Of a DNA stretch of 64,000 nucleotides, positions 33,653 to 51,400 are shown one piece after another. This DNA comes from Deuterostichococcus epilithicus (Eukaryota; Chlorophyta; Trebouxiophyceae; Prasiolales; Stichococcaceae), in contig JAVTLE010000011.1 of assembly GCA_033439295.1 (NCBI GenBank), positions 1,798,082 to 1,862,081 of the forward strand, written 5' to 3'. The stretch's first letter is position 1. Each line of letters begins with the position of its first letter. The notes below the pieces were generated by a model. The model made no database searches and was not told the DNA's origin. It saw nothing but the letters and a program-made list of their open reading frames with translations. The translations under genes were made by a program, and so were the position numbers.

Positions 33653-36281
33653 CTAGTCACCTGGGATGACTGTGAGGGCACGCAGGCTGGATGGCACGTT
33701 GAATGTGAGACCCGGCGTGATGGCCTCGCCAGTGGAGGTGTTGACCTTTGTCAGCGTCGCCGCTCCAGTAACGCTTTTTGGGGAGTACGCCCACACATAG
33801 GTGGCATTCACCTGCGGAAAGCATCAGCATCCAGTGACATCAAGTCCACTGCCCTGTCAGAGACGGCGTGAAGGGAGCCAGGATCTGCGACATGTGCGAT
33901 TATCTTCGTCTGCCGAACCTACATGCAATGCAATTGAAGGGCCGCACTCGCACGCCTGCACGCGCAAGAGCCGGCAGCAGGTGCCACGAAGTAAGGCAGT
34001 CTCAGCACTTATAGCACCTGTATGTTCGTGGCCAGGCGTGTGGCGGTGGCGACGGCTTCTGATTGGCGGCTCTTTACTGCCCGCGCCAGGCTGCCCTCTG
34101 GAATTGCAGCTGGCTTTGTGTCCTGCGTACACGCAGCCCTCGCTGGCTCAGGCTACTGACGTGTCGGATATCATGTTATGAGCCACTACGATGTATATGT
34201 CCATGCCGTCCCCTGCACACGCTGGGGATAGTGTGCAGGCCGGCGGGCCGATGTATAGCAACGGACAGGACGCAAAGAAGCGCCTGAGGGTTGGAGGTTT
34301 CGGTAGGGGCTCTCACGATAGGATGCTGAGCGCCGTGGCAGGCCACGATGGGGCCCTGCGGCCCGCCAGCAGCGAGCGCGCTGCAGCTGGAGTCGCTCCT
34401 GACCACAAATGCCGGCAGCGGCACCATGGTCGTCAGGTTTAGCTGCCTGCGGCCGGCCAGCACCCGGAGGTCGGACAGTGATGTCACCAAACGAGCGTTG
34501 CAGTCAGTATCTGCTGAGATACACTTGCAACAGGCTGAAAGCAGGTTCCCGCTGTATCAACACTGCAGCAGCTTAGATTCGCAATTGCACTGCAGAATGC
34601 TCAGGCGGCCCGGCTCGCGAACACCCAGAAGGCTGCGACCATACCGGCAAACGACGAGCAGCGGGGGCGCTGCCCAGGGCGCAGTAATGAGTCTCGAGAC
34701 GAGAACGATTGCACACCTGATGGCCCTGGCGCCGCCGGACAGCATGGGGTCGTCCAAGCCGTATAGGATGGAGCCGTCCTGGCTCATCGCTAGGTCGTGC
34801 GTCACGAATGGGAACGCGTCCTGCGCACATTTTCAAAGGGTTTAGGGTTTTAGGGTAGGGTGAATCCCTTGCAGATTCTCAAGCGACTGAGGCGGCGCAT
34901 CGTTTGCTGGGAAAGAAGCCTTGTATCACCAGCCCACGGACGCCATCCATAGCCGCTTTCTAGGCTGAGGTGCATGCGCGGGCTTGCTCTGAAAGCTCAA
35001 AATCACTCTTGCCGACAGAGATGATGCTGCAGGCGGCTGACGCACCACTTTAATGGGCCGCAGGGAGCCGTCGGTCGCCTTCAGCTCGTAGCGCACGACG
35101 TAGTTGGCGATGCAATTGTGCGGGCTGTTGTCCAGGCATCCCTGCGGCAGTAAAGGAGCGCCAGACCTCAGTCCTGCAGTCTCGCGTCTGGCGTGGCAGC
35201 AGCGGGCAGGACGGCGGCGGCGGAGCTCCCGCGAGTCGACCCCGGCGCAGCGTGCGGGAGGATGTTGCAATTCCCCTGGGTGGCTGACCGGTACAGGTAC
35301 ACCCAGATCGACCTGCTCACCGTTGAGACGCCGGCGAAAAGCCGGCTACCAGGGTCCACTGCCAAGCTGTTCACGTCGTTGATCACCACCCCCTTAATGT
35401 CCTTGGGCAGAGTCGTGATGTAGGTGACCTGTGTGCAGTAGGGCTGCAGTCTTCAAACACTGCTGGAAGGCAGTCACTCTCAGAGCCCGAGGTATCTCCA
35501 AGCCCAAGCGATGACAGCAAGCACAGCGCAGCACAGCGCTGCGGCAGGCACAGTGAGGGCCGCGCCCCCAGAGCAGCGTTTGCGATTGCCCATTATGGGG
35601 CACATGTTGGCTGCCCAAAACGGGGCCAGCACATAGAGCCAGGAGCAATGGGAGACTCTACAACCTTGTGGGGGCCCTGAACGTCCACGCTGTAGATGCT
35701 GTGCGAGTCTGTGGTCACGAAGAAGACGCTGCGGGCGTCATACGCGGCGACGCACCACCCGATGTGGTCCTCTGTTGTCCATTTGTCACCGCCCGTGATG
35801 GCCACGTCCTCCACAAGCGTGCCGTCGGCGTCAAGGACCTGCATGAGGGAGAGCATTGTGACTCATGCATGGTGGTGTGCACGGTGCGTGCTGCCCGGCG
35901 CCTGTAGACCGCATTCCCATGGCATAATGAAGCGCCCATGAATGCAGAGTTTTTCCGATGCTATGAATCTGCATCGCATGCATCATTCGGCAGCGTAGAC
36001 GTGGGAGTTGCTGGCAGCAGTGGGTACAAGACTTTGATGGAAAGTGCTGCCACGTGGCACAACGAACAAGGCCTCACCCTCAGGAAGTCTGTGCCGTTGC
36101 TGCTCTCGAAGTTTGTGAGCAGATAGCCAGCCTCCCATTGAGCAGCCGCTGCTCGCCCCGCTGAAGCTGCCAACACTGTGAAAGTCAGCACGACTGCCGC
36201 CAAGAGAGAGCGTGATCTGCCACCATCGCCGTCGCTGCGGCTGCGGCTGCTGCAATGCCGCTGTTTGAGACGTTCTGCCAT
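33653..36281 (-). CDS. Predicted secreted protein, beta-propeller-like, unknown function
   Basis: Seven exons on the minus strand: 36281-36078, 35838-35665, 35428-35321, 35141-35046, 34820-34717, 34446-34317 and 33811-33653. All are in phase, giving 324 residues. A signal-anchor or signal peptide follows a basic N-terminus (SRSLLAAVVLTFTVLAASAG), with likely cleavage after GRAAAA. The mature part has repeated strand-turn units with Asp/Gly pairs: DSHSIYSVDVQG, VNSLAVDPGSRLF, THDLAMSQDGSILYGLDDP, YVWAYS. These resemble a WD/NHL-type propeller. There are two cysteine pairs and several N-glycosylation sequons (FESSNGT, LNLTT, NATY). I do not recognise the family. An extracellular or ER-lumen location is inference from the signal peptide and sequons. 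Confidence 0.72.
34838..34860. repeat. Interstitial telomere-like motif
   Basis: Contains GGGTTTAGGGTTTTAGGGTA, plant-type TTTAGGG units with one extra T, in an intron of the secreted-protein gene. Confidence 0.8.
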
Positions 36282-37291
36282 GCCACGCTTGCGCCTAAGT
36301 GAAGGCGCTTCCGCCGCGTGGACCTCCGGCTGTACCGCGCCGCGCGCTGACGTCGTATGTCGCGGCGGCTCTCCGGTTTGAGCGCGCGAGTGGCGACTGC
36401 GCCGCAGTATCTCCTGCATATGCAATAATGAAGTTGTTTATGTCACAGCATCTGACGAAAGGAGGGCCTGCAAGCGTCTTATCGACGGCCGACAGCGATC
36501 GTAAGCGGCCGCTACGCTGTACAACAGCGCGGCACGTGCGATGAAACTCAACCAGCTGGACGACACTCGCAACAGCAAGATGGCATTGCTGCCGTGATAC
36601 GATGACGTGAGACGAGTGAAGGCATATTGTGGAGGGCATGGCGCGGCGGCGGCGGCGGAAGTGTTTTCAAGTTCGGGGAGTTCAGCAGTACAGATGGGTG
36701 GGAGCTGCCCGCGTGCGCGGCGCTCACCGGCTGTCTGGTCGATGTAAGGACTTGAGACCTTATAGCTCTTGATCCTGCTCCTACAGCCAATCTCGCTGCT
36801 GGTCCGGGCTGCGCTGCGTCCGAGCAGAACACCGGGCGGATGACACGGAGCAGCAACAGCAACGACGCCAGGAGACGAGGCTGGCGCAGCAGCAAGAGCA
36901 GGCTTTCCGATAGCGTCAGGATCACACGTGTATCCGGCTTGGAGTTGACCCAATTCGAGGTGATGGAATGAGGATGTCACCGCGGGTTGTGGTACCGCGG
37001 GCAGGACATCACCTGCTACGTCAGCAAAATTGCGGGTGTAGCGGAACTTGCAATTTGGCCCACTGCTTTCACAACTCAAAATCGTGCTCGTGCTCGTCGC
37101 CATCTGGCATACACTGTTTGTTGGCGACTGAGAGCAAGGTAGGGGCGCCAAGCCCTCTCTGCTAGGTGCATGGCACTCCCTTCAGATCGTCGTCCGCTGA
37201 CTGGACGCGGGTACCCGCCAGTCTTCCCCCTCTGGACCCTGCCTAGGGAACCAGAACACATCACAGTGCACTATGCAGCAACATTGCAGCT
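36282..37291. other. Intergenic region between secreted-protein gene and TAF9
   Basis: About 1 kb between two minus-strand genes. It must hold the promoter of the secreted-protein gene and the TAF9 3' UTR. Open frames exist on the minus strand (for example 36438-37151), but none has homology, a clear ATG or splice support. Confidence 0.4.
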
Positions 37292-38866
37292 CTAGTCATC
37301 CGGCGCCTCGCCGGGGTTCAAGTCCAGCGGTGGCCGGCCGCCGCCGCCGCCGCCGCCGCCATTTTGCGCCCGTGCCCGCCACGGGTAGCTGCCGCCGTCC
37401 ACTTCCATGTCGGACGGGCCGTTGCCGCTGCCGCCGCCGCCGCCGCCGCTGCCGGTTCCTGCTGACGTTCCGCCAGCGGAGGGCGCCGGCGCTTGTGCTG
37501 GCCGCGGCAGGCGCCAGGTGGGCGCGGTCAGGCAGGCGTCCTCGGGGGGCAGCCGCAGCCCGTGCGCCTTGCCCAGCTCCGGCAGCGGCTGCGCGTTGCG
37601 CTTCTCCGCGAGCGCGGTGAGGACCTGTGATGGAAGAGCAAAGAACTTGTGCGATTTTTCAGATGAAAATGCACTGACAACAAGCGGGCGCTGCTGCGCA
37701 TGCATCACGCCTGCCCAGGGAATCGGGCTCGCTGCAAATGTCGAATCAGGAATGCTGTTCGCACCACCAATCCCGGCAGTGGCAAGCGCAACCGGCGCCG
37801 CTCCAGGCGCATCGGCCAAACACCACTTCTCAGCCCCCTTGCGCCTCCTTGACTTCTCACAAGAGTTGTCAACACCCGCCAGAGGTGCGGCCAGGTGCCA
37901 TTGCGAAAGCGGCACGGCTCACGTCCTGGGACGGCGGCTGCGCGAAGGAGAAGGCCGCGTGCGCCTGGATGGCGGTCAGCACGTCCTCCACCTCCACAAC
38001 GCCCTTTGCCGTCCCCGCGCGCTCGCCGTACGCCTGCGCATGCGTGCAAGATGCCCTGAGTTTCAGGTGGATTCAGGGTGCACGTGCCTGGCGGGACCAG
38101 GCGATCGTTGCTGGAACGATGGCGGCATGCCAGCTGCAGAGGACGGCGCCCAGTGCCCTCGTCACCGCGCCCAGCGGCGCATGCAAACAATCCTGCTGGC
38201 CGGCTGCTGGAACACAGCCAGGCAGCAACCGTGTGCGACGCATTGCAAAGCAGCCTGCCCTGCAAGGACACCAGAAGAGGACCAGGCAGAGCAGAGCCTG
38301 ACACACTGGCACGGGAAGGGACACCTCGACATCCTGCCGCGTGCGGTGCCAAGCCCCCCCTTGACACAACATGCATGTTGGCGCTGGCGTGAATGTGACA
38401 TGAAGGGTCCCACCTCTGAGTCCTGAAGCACGCCGGAAACGTAGCCGTACATGAAGTCCAGCAGCTGGTGCACGACCCGGGGCTCGTACTCCTCCACGCC
38501 CTGCGGCCACGCAGGCGGATGGTCTCCGGCCGCATCTCCATGCGACCCCGGCAAGGAGTAGGCATGCGGCCGCAGGCCGCCGCATGAGCCCGGAGCAGCA
38601 TGTGCTGTTCGCAGACGTGAACGCAGAGCAGCTTCGTGCAGCGTCACAAGGGTCGTGGTCATGAGTGCTCGTGCACATGCGCGCAGCCCGCTGAAGGCTC
38701 GCTGCATGACGCCGCTTCTGACCGCACTCCCATGATGCCAACCCACTTCGATTACGAGGGATGTACATGTGCGTCTGGCTTTGGTATGCAGAGCTGCACG
38801 CACCATGCTGTCCAAGAGCTGCCGTATCCTGATGGCGTCATCCGGCTCATTGCTGCTGTTGGCCAT
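37292..38866 (-). CDS. TAF9: TFIID subunit TAF9 (histone-fold)
   Basis: Four exons on the minus strand: 38866-38804, 38500-38414, 38033-37923 and 37624-37292. All are phase 0, giving 197 residues. The N-terminus is short (MANSSNEPDDAIRIRQLLDS). The histone fold follows: GVEEYEPRVVHQLLDFMY, GYVSGVLQDSEAYGERAG, VVEVEDVLTAIQAHAAFSF, then AQPPSQDVLTALAEKRN and LPELGKAHGLRLPPEDACLT. These blocks are in the order found in plant and animal TAF9, which pairs with TAF6 in TFIID and SAGA. The C-terminal ~60 residues are Gly/Pro-rich, with glycine runs encoded by GCC/GCG repeats, and are not conserved. The gene is divergent from the carboxypeptidase gene, with about 400 bases between starts. Confidence 0.93.
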
Positions 38867-39273
38867 AATTGTGAGCCGTGGCGGGCCTGCAAGCATGCGC
38901 TGCTACCCCCGACCGCCTCGACTGTTGTCGCGACAGCGATCTTCAAGCCTCTGAGATTCACATTTCTTCACCAAGTCCCTGAGTTTTCAGGCCTTAACAC
39001 GCAAGGTAGCACGATTTCAGACTGTTGCAGCCGCGAAATGGTCGGTTTGCGACGGTTGCAAGCGGCTATTTCTGCGGGTTTCAAATCAAGCAGCCAGGAA
39101 GGCTATTAGAGGCAGCAAGCAATGCCAAGCATACAGGCTTGTCTGCTCAAATTCTGGCTCGACTCGCCAGTTGTCAAAAACCTATAGATCACGTGTTCAT
39201 GACGTATGATCATCAGTCATAGCTGCACCCCTTGCACGTTTTTGCCGGAACCAGCCTCATCACCGTTTGCAGG
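38867..39273. promoter_or_regulatory. Divergent intergenic region, TAF9 / serine carboxypeptidase
   Basis: About 400 bases between two outward-facing ATGs. Both promoters must lie here. No core motif identified. Confidence 0.4.
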
Positions 39274-44068
<4,795 letters not shown>

Positions 44069-45433
44069 GGCGCCTTTCCAGGCCCGATCGAGGTTGAAGC
44101 TGCACGCTTTCGTACCAGGATCACTTCTTTGCTTTCGGCATCTGCGGCCAATACCTTCCCAATCCCACCACCTAGCCGGCATCCTTCTGTTGCCCGCAGG
44201 CTGTGACCGCGCCTCGAAGCCCCTCCCGCGGCGGCAACGACCCAGCTGCAACATTATACTTTTGGGCAGACCAGGCGGTACTCACAGTCACTGAACTTCA
44301 ACCTGGCCCAGCCAGTCACGGTCCCCAGCTGCCTATTGCCGCCGGTGACGTCGGCATATTGGTGATGGCAACTGGTTGCTGCCGCTGAAGCTGAGTCACC
44401 GCTGGACCGTGTTGCTGCCGCAGCATGGCCGCAATCTGCCAACTGGATAGCTGCAGCTCTCCGTATCATGGGCTATGTACATGTCGAAGGATCGGTATCC
44501 CTATTTGCTTGGCAGTAAATGGGCCCTGCCACTATCACCTGGCAGGCAGATGACGAGCTCATAGGTAGTGGCTTGCTAGAGGGTTTACAGGTTACAGTTG
44601 CCTGTCAGGCGAGGTGTGGGATGACCAGAGACGACCCAATCAAGTCGGGCTGGTCCAGTACGAGTCAGACGACCCCGTCTAAAAATGTTAGGGAGCACAA
44701 TTACCCAAGCTACCCACTGCACGCGGCGTACACCTGCCACACTGCAGCACCAGCTAGCGCCCTAGCAAAATCAATCTCAAAGATGAACTGTGACATTGTT
44801 CGCCGTCGCAGATGGCCCTGCGACATATCTGAGCTGTGCATCTCCCTCCGCCCCTCCTTCCCGGGGCGTGCGCACGAATGAACCAAACCAAGTGCTGAAC
44901 GGGCGGCACCCTGCTCACAACAGATAACCTCCTGCAGACTGAAGCTGCTCTGAATGCAGCCTTTGGACTCGCCGGCTACCTATCTTGCTGCAGCAAAGGA
45001 CACCGCTGCAAGCCTGCTCCCAGCTATGAAGTCTGTCCTGTCGAGTCAGGCGCCGCCGAGGGCATGCCGGCGGGTCTTCAAGTCATCTTGCCACATCACC
45101 TGTCCCTCGCGTGCCCAACATGCCGGAGTGCGACACTGCCCCACAGTCGTGTGGCCAGCGCTCCTCTACAGAATCCATGGCATGCTGCCGCGCCCGCGCC
45201 AGCAGCAGCAACGCGGGACTTCACTGCGCAATAACGCGTCACTGCCACATCTCGACGCAGACACATCCAAACGCGGTCGAGAGGATGCCTCCCTCATGCC
45301 AGCTTGCGCTCGTCGACTGCGATGCCGTAGCGGCGTGCGTCCGCAGCCCCAGCCGCCATGAGCCTCGCCGCCGCCACACCATGGGCAATGGGTCGCAGCA
45401 GGCCGCCCGCCATCCCTGCCGCAGGCCCGGCAC
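44069..45433. other. Convergent intergenic region, carboxypeptidase / SnRK2-like kinase
   Basis: About 1.4 kb. A 120-residue open frame at 44519-44881 has no homology that I recognise. A long open minus-strand frame runs to 45294 and could be an alternative 3' end of the kinase gene. Confidence 0.4.
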
Positions 45434-48400
45434 TCAGGACCGCCCCACCGCCGTGGTTTCCTGCGTCCCCTGCACATGAACAGGGCGGCCGTAAAGGGGC
45501 AACGCTGCTGCCTTGATTGTCGACGCCGAAGGCGTTGGGAGGCGGCACAAAACGCGCACGTGTATGGGTTGCAACAGGTCGCGCCGAGCGGCGGTCGCCG
45601 CCGCTGCCATGCACCAGTCACGACATGGCGGGCACCGATGCACCAAGCGAGGGCTGTTCCAGCAGCCTGCCACGACAGCGGGGTGGCACCTGCAGGGGTT
45701 CCGGTGAGGTGCGGGTGAGCAGTTGGGAGGGGCTGCCAGGCGGCGAGGGGCTGCGGCGGCCGCCACTGGTCGCGCAGCGCACCGGCGCCGGCCCGATGTG
45801 CGTCATGGGCGAGGAGCCGCCATTCGGGGCGTCCATCACCTGCGAACAGCGGGTAAATGAGATGATGAGCAGGCATGAGGCACGCACGGGCGCGGTCACT
45901 GCACCGGCAAGCCAACGCCGGCAGGAGGTCCGGATGTGGCGAGCTCAAGCAGGCACCGTGTGTGTGTGATCGAGCACTTTAGGAGTGCCGACAGCACCCA
46001 GCATCCTGGCATAATCCCAATTCCTACAAGGAGACCTAGTCCAGAAGATCCTCACAGACCAGGATTATGTCGCTGGCCTACAACTGTGTTGAGAGATGTC
46101 CGGGACACCCTGGCACCCACCATTCAGCTGTGATGCTTGGCACCCAACACCCTGCCGGGTCCACCAGGCCCAGGATGCTATCGCTGGTCTGCAAGTTTGA
46201 CGACTGAGGTGCACCCAGCCTTTGGCATTGCGACACCAAAGACCACACCTGGTCTACCAGATCCACCAGGCCCAGGATGCTCTCGCTGGTCTGCATGATG
46301 TCGCCGCTGCCCGTCGCCGAGTGCTGCAGCGGCGGCCGGCCCCCGCCGCCCGCCTTCGCCTGCGGTGTGCGGGCATGGGATGCGTGTGTGCACGATGCCA
46401 CACGACAGCTTGTCGCTGCTGCCAGGCGGCATCAAGAGTGGGATGCGGAGGCGGAACGTGGAGATGGGACGTCCAAGATGCCGCAGAAGGCAGTCACCGA
46501 CCACAGCCTGCTCTGCAGGCAATCACTGTTCTGCACAGTGTTTGGCACGTTTCGGTCACTCAATCATGCTTCTGAAGCAAAGGGGAGGCAGGTCGCCTGA
46601 GGGGCAGGACCGGGCAGCCAGGGCAGCGTGCCTCGCGGCGCAATTGGGGCAGCGGCAAGGCCGAGCCGAGCAGCGCCCTGCAGGGTTTTTGCCAGGAGTG
46701 AAGCCTCTCGCTGTTGCGTACAGGCAGCAGAGGCAGTGCCAGTCGGGTTGCGTCCGTGTGCTTCAGAACTGGAGCCTCTTGCAGCCCCAACGATACAGTC
46801 GGTGCATGGCCGGCCCAAGGGGATACTAAGTCCAAGTTGGACTCAGTATCCCCTACCGGCCCGCCGCCGCTCCCAGCACGCATGGCATGGCCAGAAAGAG
46901 CACCAGAGCAGCAGGAGCTTGTCGTTCGCACCGGCGGTGGCGTGGAGGGCAGCGCCGCGCCGCTGCCGCCACCGCCGCCGCGCTGCGAGGCCGCGTCGAC
47001 CGCCGCCACGGCGCCGGCGGCGGCGGCGCCGGCCCCAGCGCTGCTGCCGGCGCTGGAACCCACGGACGGCCCGGCGCGAGGTCCGGCGCCGCCGCGGTGC
47101 GGCGCGCCCGCCGGGTTGGTGCCGCTGTTAGAACGCGTCGATGGCTGCGAGCCGCTGTTGGATCGGGTGGAGGTGACGCGCGCGCCGGCGGCGATGTGGA
47201 TGATGTCCCGGATCGCGGCCTCGCTCTGCGGGCACTGGATGCGCTTCTGCGGGCCAAGCAAAAGCGGGGGGGATCAGTGGGCGTTGCTGAATCGGGCAGC
47301 GGAGGACGAGCGTACAAGGTGCTGGCTGGTGGCTGATCGCCATATGCGAGCTCATTCCTCCGCCGCCGCCAGCAGTATTCAGCCCTTCGCTGGCCCCTGG
47401 GTGGCGCCTGTGCATTTGCGCAGATGGTGCGAGGCCGGTGCCTTGCAGCCACACACAGAGGGAGGCTCGAAGCAAAGCTCTGCCTCCCAGGTTTTGTTAG
47501 TTTTGGTTCTGCGACGCGCACCGCAGTGGGCAGGTCCAGCAGGTCGTGGTTGAGGGACAGCAGGCTGGGCGCGAGCTCCGTGCGGAACCAGGGGTGCCGC
47601 AGGATGCCCGCGACTGACAATCTGCGCAGGAAGGTGGTCAGAGGCAGGGTCGTGACCGAGGGTTACTTGCCGCACAGGTTTCAGGTGTGCCAAAGCGCGC
47701 AAGGCGGAGGCATGCATGCAGGCGGCTGCTGACATGACGGTCCATGCAGACCGCTTGACGGCAGACAAGTGGCTGACCCAGCGTGCAGGCATGATGGTCT
47801 CCGGCAGCGGCGGTGACAGGGTGAAATGATGATGACAACATCAATAGTAGATGCGCACCTGGCCCCAGACCTCGTCCGTCAGTGGACGAGCAGGTCGCAC
47901 AGAGCGCAAGGTCGACAACCAGAGCAAGCAGCTGCGGTCAGAATACACCCCAAGACCCTATAGTGTGCGCACCGGCGCTTGGTGTCGACGGACAGCATGC
48001 GGGCCAGCAGGTCGCGGCAGGGCTGGCTGACGTGCGCCGGCAGCTCGTACTCGGCCTTGACGATGCGGGGGAACATGCGGTTCAGGCGCGTCATGCTGCG
48101 GCGGCAGGGGGGGCAAGCGGGGAGTCAGACGTCACAGCATCCTTCAGCCTTCAGGGTCCAGCCCTCGAGGTGCCCACCCCTACATGACAAGCAGATGGCA
48201 TGAAGACTGCAAGGTCACGCCGCCACAACCAGGCGGGGGGCGCTGGCAGCGGGCAGCGCCCTTGTTGGTTCGTCGACATCTGCCGTCCTGACATGCAGGC
48301 AGACTGCAATGCGCGCATGCGGGCCTGCCTGGCAGGCGCTCCCCTCGGAGCAGCAGTCGAACTTCCGTCTCGGTGCTTACAGCCCCTGCTCAGGTCAGCG

Positions 48401-51400
48401 CAACCAGCCCCTGCCCATGCGTTACCCATCGATTTGAGCCCTGGTATCACAAGCAGTCACTGCCCACCTGTCGAGTTTTTCGTCCTCCTTGCGCCAGAAG
48501 GGGAAGACGCCGGAGAGCAGCACGTACAGCAGCACGCCGGCCGACCAGATGTCGGAGATCTTGCCCTGGTACCGGTTGTCGATCAGAACCTCCGGCGCGA
48601 TGTACTCGGGCGTGCCGCACAGCGTCTTGCACAGGCTCTCGCTCTGCGCACACGGCAGGAAGGGACCCTAAATTTGACCGCTGCTCCCAAACGTCCACGC
48701 AGACGTCCACCGCTGCGCAGGAGCGCAGATGCGAAGGCGCCGGGAGGTCGGCTCCCTACTGCAGGCAGGCAGGCAAGCTGCAGCGCAAGAGTCTTGTAGG
48801 GAGGCAGCTCATCCCATCACACAAGCAACAGCAGAGCAGTTCCGGAGCCTCAGGCCCCTGTTCCTGCCTCCCCCTTCGCTTGAACCCAGGAGCAGCCCAG
48901 CAGCAGTCAGCCTGTAACAAGAGTCGGCATTTCAGTCTTTCCAAAGGAAAGAAAAGAAGAACCCACCAGCTCGTCCTTGGAGTAGCCGAAGTCGCACAGC
49001 TTGAGCGCCACGCCCGGCGAGTCGGGGTCCCCCGCCAGCAGCGCATTCTCCAGCTGCGGCGGAAGCGGAGCAGGGATTCCGTCAGGTTTTGGCGCAAAAG
49101 GGCAATGCAGCCCTTTTGCGCCAAAAGGGTTTATGGCCAGGTGGGGCCATCGAAACAGAGCAGTGCACAGGCTGTGTGTGGGCGGCGGGCGAGCAGGCAG
49201 TGCCTGATGCCGCAACCGGCGATCCCAAGGCGGTGGCAGAAGACCCTCAAGAAGCCTCCACAGGCAGTGCGGCCGATGCTGGCGCTGCATCGATGGGATC
49301 AAGGAAACCGCACCTTGATGTCGCGGTTGGCGATACCCAGGTGGTGCAGGAAGTCCACAGCCACCATGAGCTGCTGGAACAGGCGCCGAGCGTGTGCCTC
49401 CGGCAGGCACCTGCGCAGGGGCATGCACGTCTCTTGAAGCAGGGCATGCTGCATTGCACGCTGGCTGCATGTGTGAGCAGGCTGCACCAGTCCGTGATCA
49501 GCGCTGAGAGCGCGTGTCAGCGCATGCTTGCTGCAGCGCCAGACCCCAAGGCCAGCTCAGATGGACCCGGTACTTGCTGCGCTGCAGCTGCCTGCATGTG
49601 CCCCCGCGCACGGGGGAAACCTACATGAGTCTCGCCTGCGGCTGCAGCGCCAAGGACGGTGCAGCCAGGCGCCAGTGGGGGGAAGGCTCACGGGTTGCCG
49701 ACCCGGTGGGCAGCGTGCCGTGCGGCGGCTGGCGGCGGGGCATGGACACGTGCCAAACAGGAGGAGGGATCCGTAGGAGTGCTCACTGGGTGGCGGGGGC
49801 CGGCGTGCCGGGCGGCGGCCGGCGGCGCCGGTTGCGCGAGTTCCAGGTGTCCACCAGGTCCGCCATGTCGCCGCCGGCAACGTACTCCATCGCAATGCCC
49901 AGGTAGGCGTCCGTCAGGAACACCTGAGTGACATTTGCATTTCGACATGTTGGTATTTTAAGGTTTCTGTCTGCCGCATCACCGCCAGCAAAGCACTCCA
50001 TGGCGATGCCCAGGCCAGGCTTCCATCAGGAACACCTGCAGCGGAGGAGTCCAGCCGCGCATGTCAGCGTCTTTGGTACTATCAGCTGGGGTGGTTATAC
50101 GTGGCAGATGACGCACGATGTCGGGAGGCCACCCCTGCCTTTGAAGCCGCTGCTACCCTTCGAAGCCGTTGCCGCGCTTCAGATGCCTCCAAACCTTTGA
50201 AAAGCGAGTCGCACCTCGCGGAATTGCACGATGTGGGCGTGCCCGGCAAGCAGTCGGTGGTTCAGGATCTCGCGCTCCGCGGCGCGGTGCAGGTAGGGGC
50301 TGCCGCGCGGCACGAACTTGATGGCCACCTCCTCGCCCGTCTGCCCATCACGCGCCAGCTGCACAAAACCTGAGGCGCCTGCGTGTGCGGTGTCAGGGAA
50401 TCCATGAAGGGGCTCTCCTACAACGTGTTTGTAGGATCTCTTCACGGTTCTGAGCAATAACAGAGGAACCCTGTGGACACTTTCGTGGGTGGTTGCTGAA
50501 GAGGCGGCGATACGATGCGGCGATTCGGCGGTGGCTTGCGGTGCATGCAAGCAAGGCTGCAAACGCCGCCAGAAGCATGCAAGAGAGCATGTTAGTGCAC
50601 AGTTGCGGGAGGCGCATGCAACTGTGCTGTGACTTGAGTGAGAGCACTGCATGCAGCATGCATATGCAACTGCGGTCTGCCAGCGGCGGTGCCGATAATC
50701 GACATCGGTGGCACAAATGTCATGAAACACCACATGCAGCAGGCCGCCGCACCTGAGTTGATCTCGCGAATCTTGGTGTATCGCGGGTGCCCTTCCAGCG
50801 GCTCGGAGCCCAGTGGCCGCACCACGTAGCCATTGTTCTTCTCCGGCCCGGACTTGTCTGCCGGCGGCGGCGGCGGCGGCGGCCCAGCGGCCTGCCGCCC
50901 GTTGCCGCCGCCGTGCTTGCTGCCCGAGCCGTGCGGCTTCTGCAAAGCAGATGTGCTGAGGATGAGAGCGACAGGCAGAGACTCGAGACTGGCTGATGCA
51001 CCATCTGCAGGAGTGCAGTGTCGACTACTGCCCTGGCTGTTCGAAGCTGACGTCGACTGTCAACACAAAGCAGAAAGCATGACGGGTCGCACCTCTGGAG
51101 TCGAAGGCTTCGTGCTGCTGGACGCAGACGCCTGCACTGCTGCTGCTTTTGCGCCGCTGCTAGGTGCTGCCAGAGCCAGCGACGGCGCCGCCTTAGCGGG
51201 CGTCACTGGGGTTGGGAGAGTGGCCGACAACTTGGTGGTCGGCGCTGCCGAGGAGGACTGCCTGTCTGCTGCAGGAGCATCCTGCGTCGCCTTTGCCTGC
51301 TGCGTTGCTGTTGGCCTGCGGTCAAATCGAGAAGCAGGATCGAAGCCAAGCACAGCATGCTGAGACAGAGGTGACGCGAGCTGCCAACATTTGGCCGAGC

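Noticed and set aside
45294-45614. Open minus-strand frame that would add ~55 residues to the SnRK2-like kinase
   Set aside because: Joining it to the preceding exon requires a phase change. The phase-consistent reading stops at 45434. A missed exon could rescue it.
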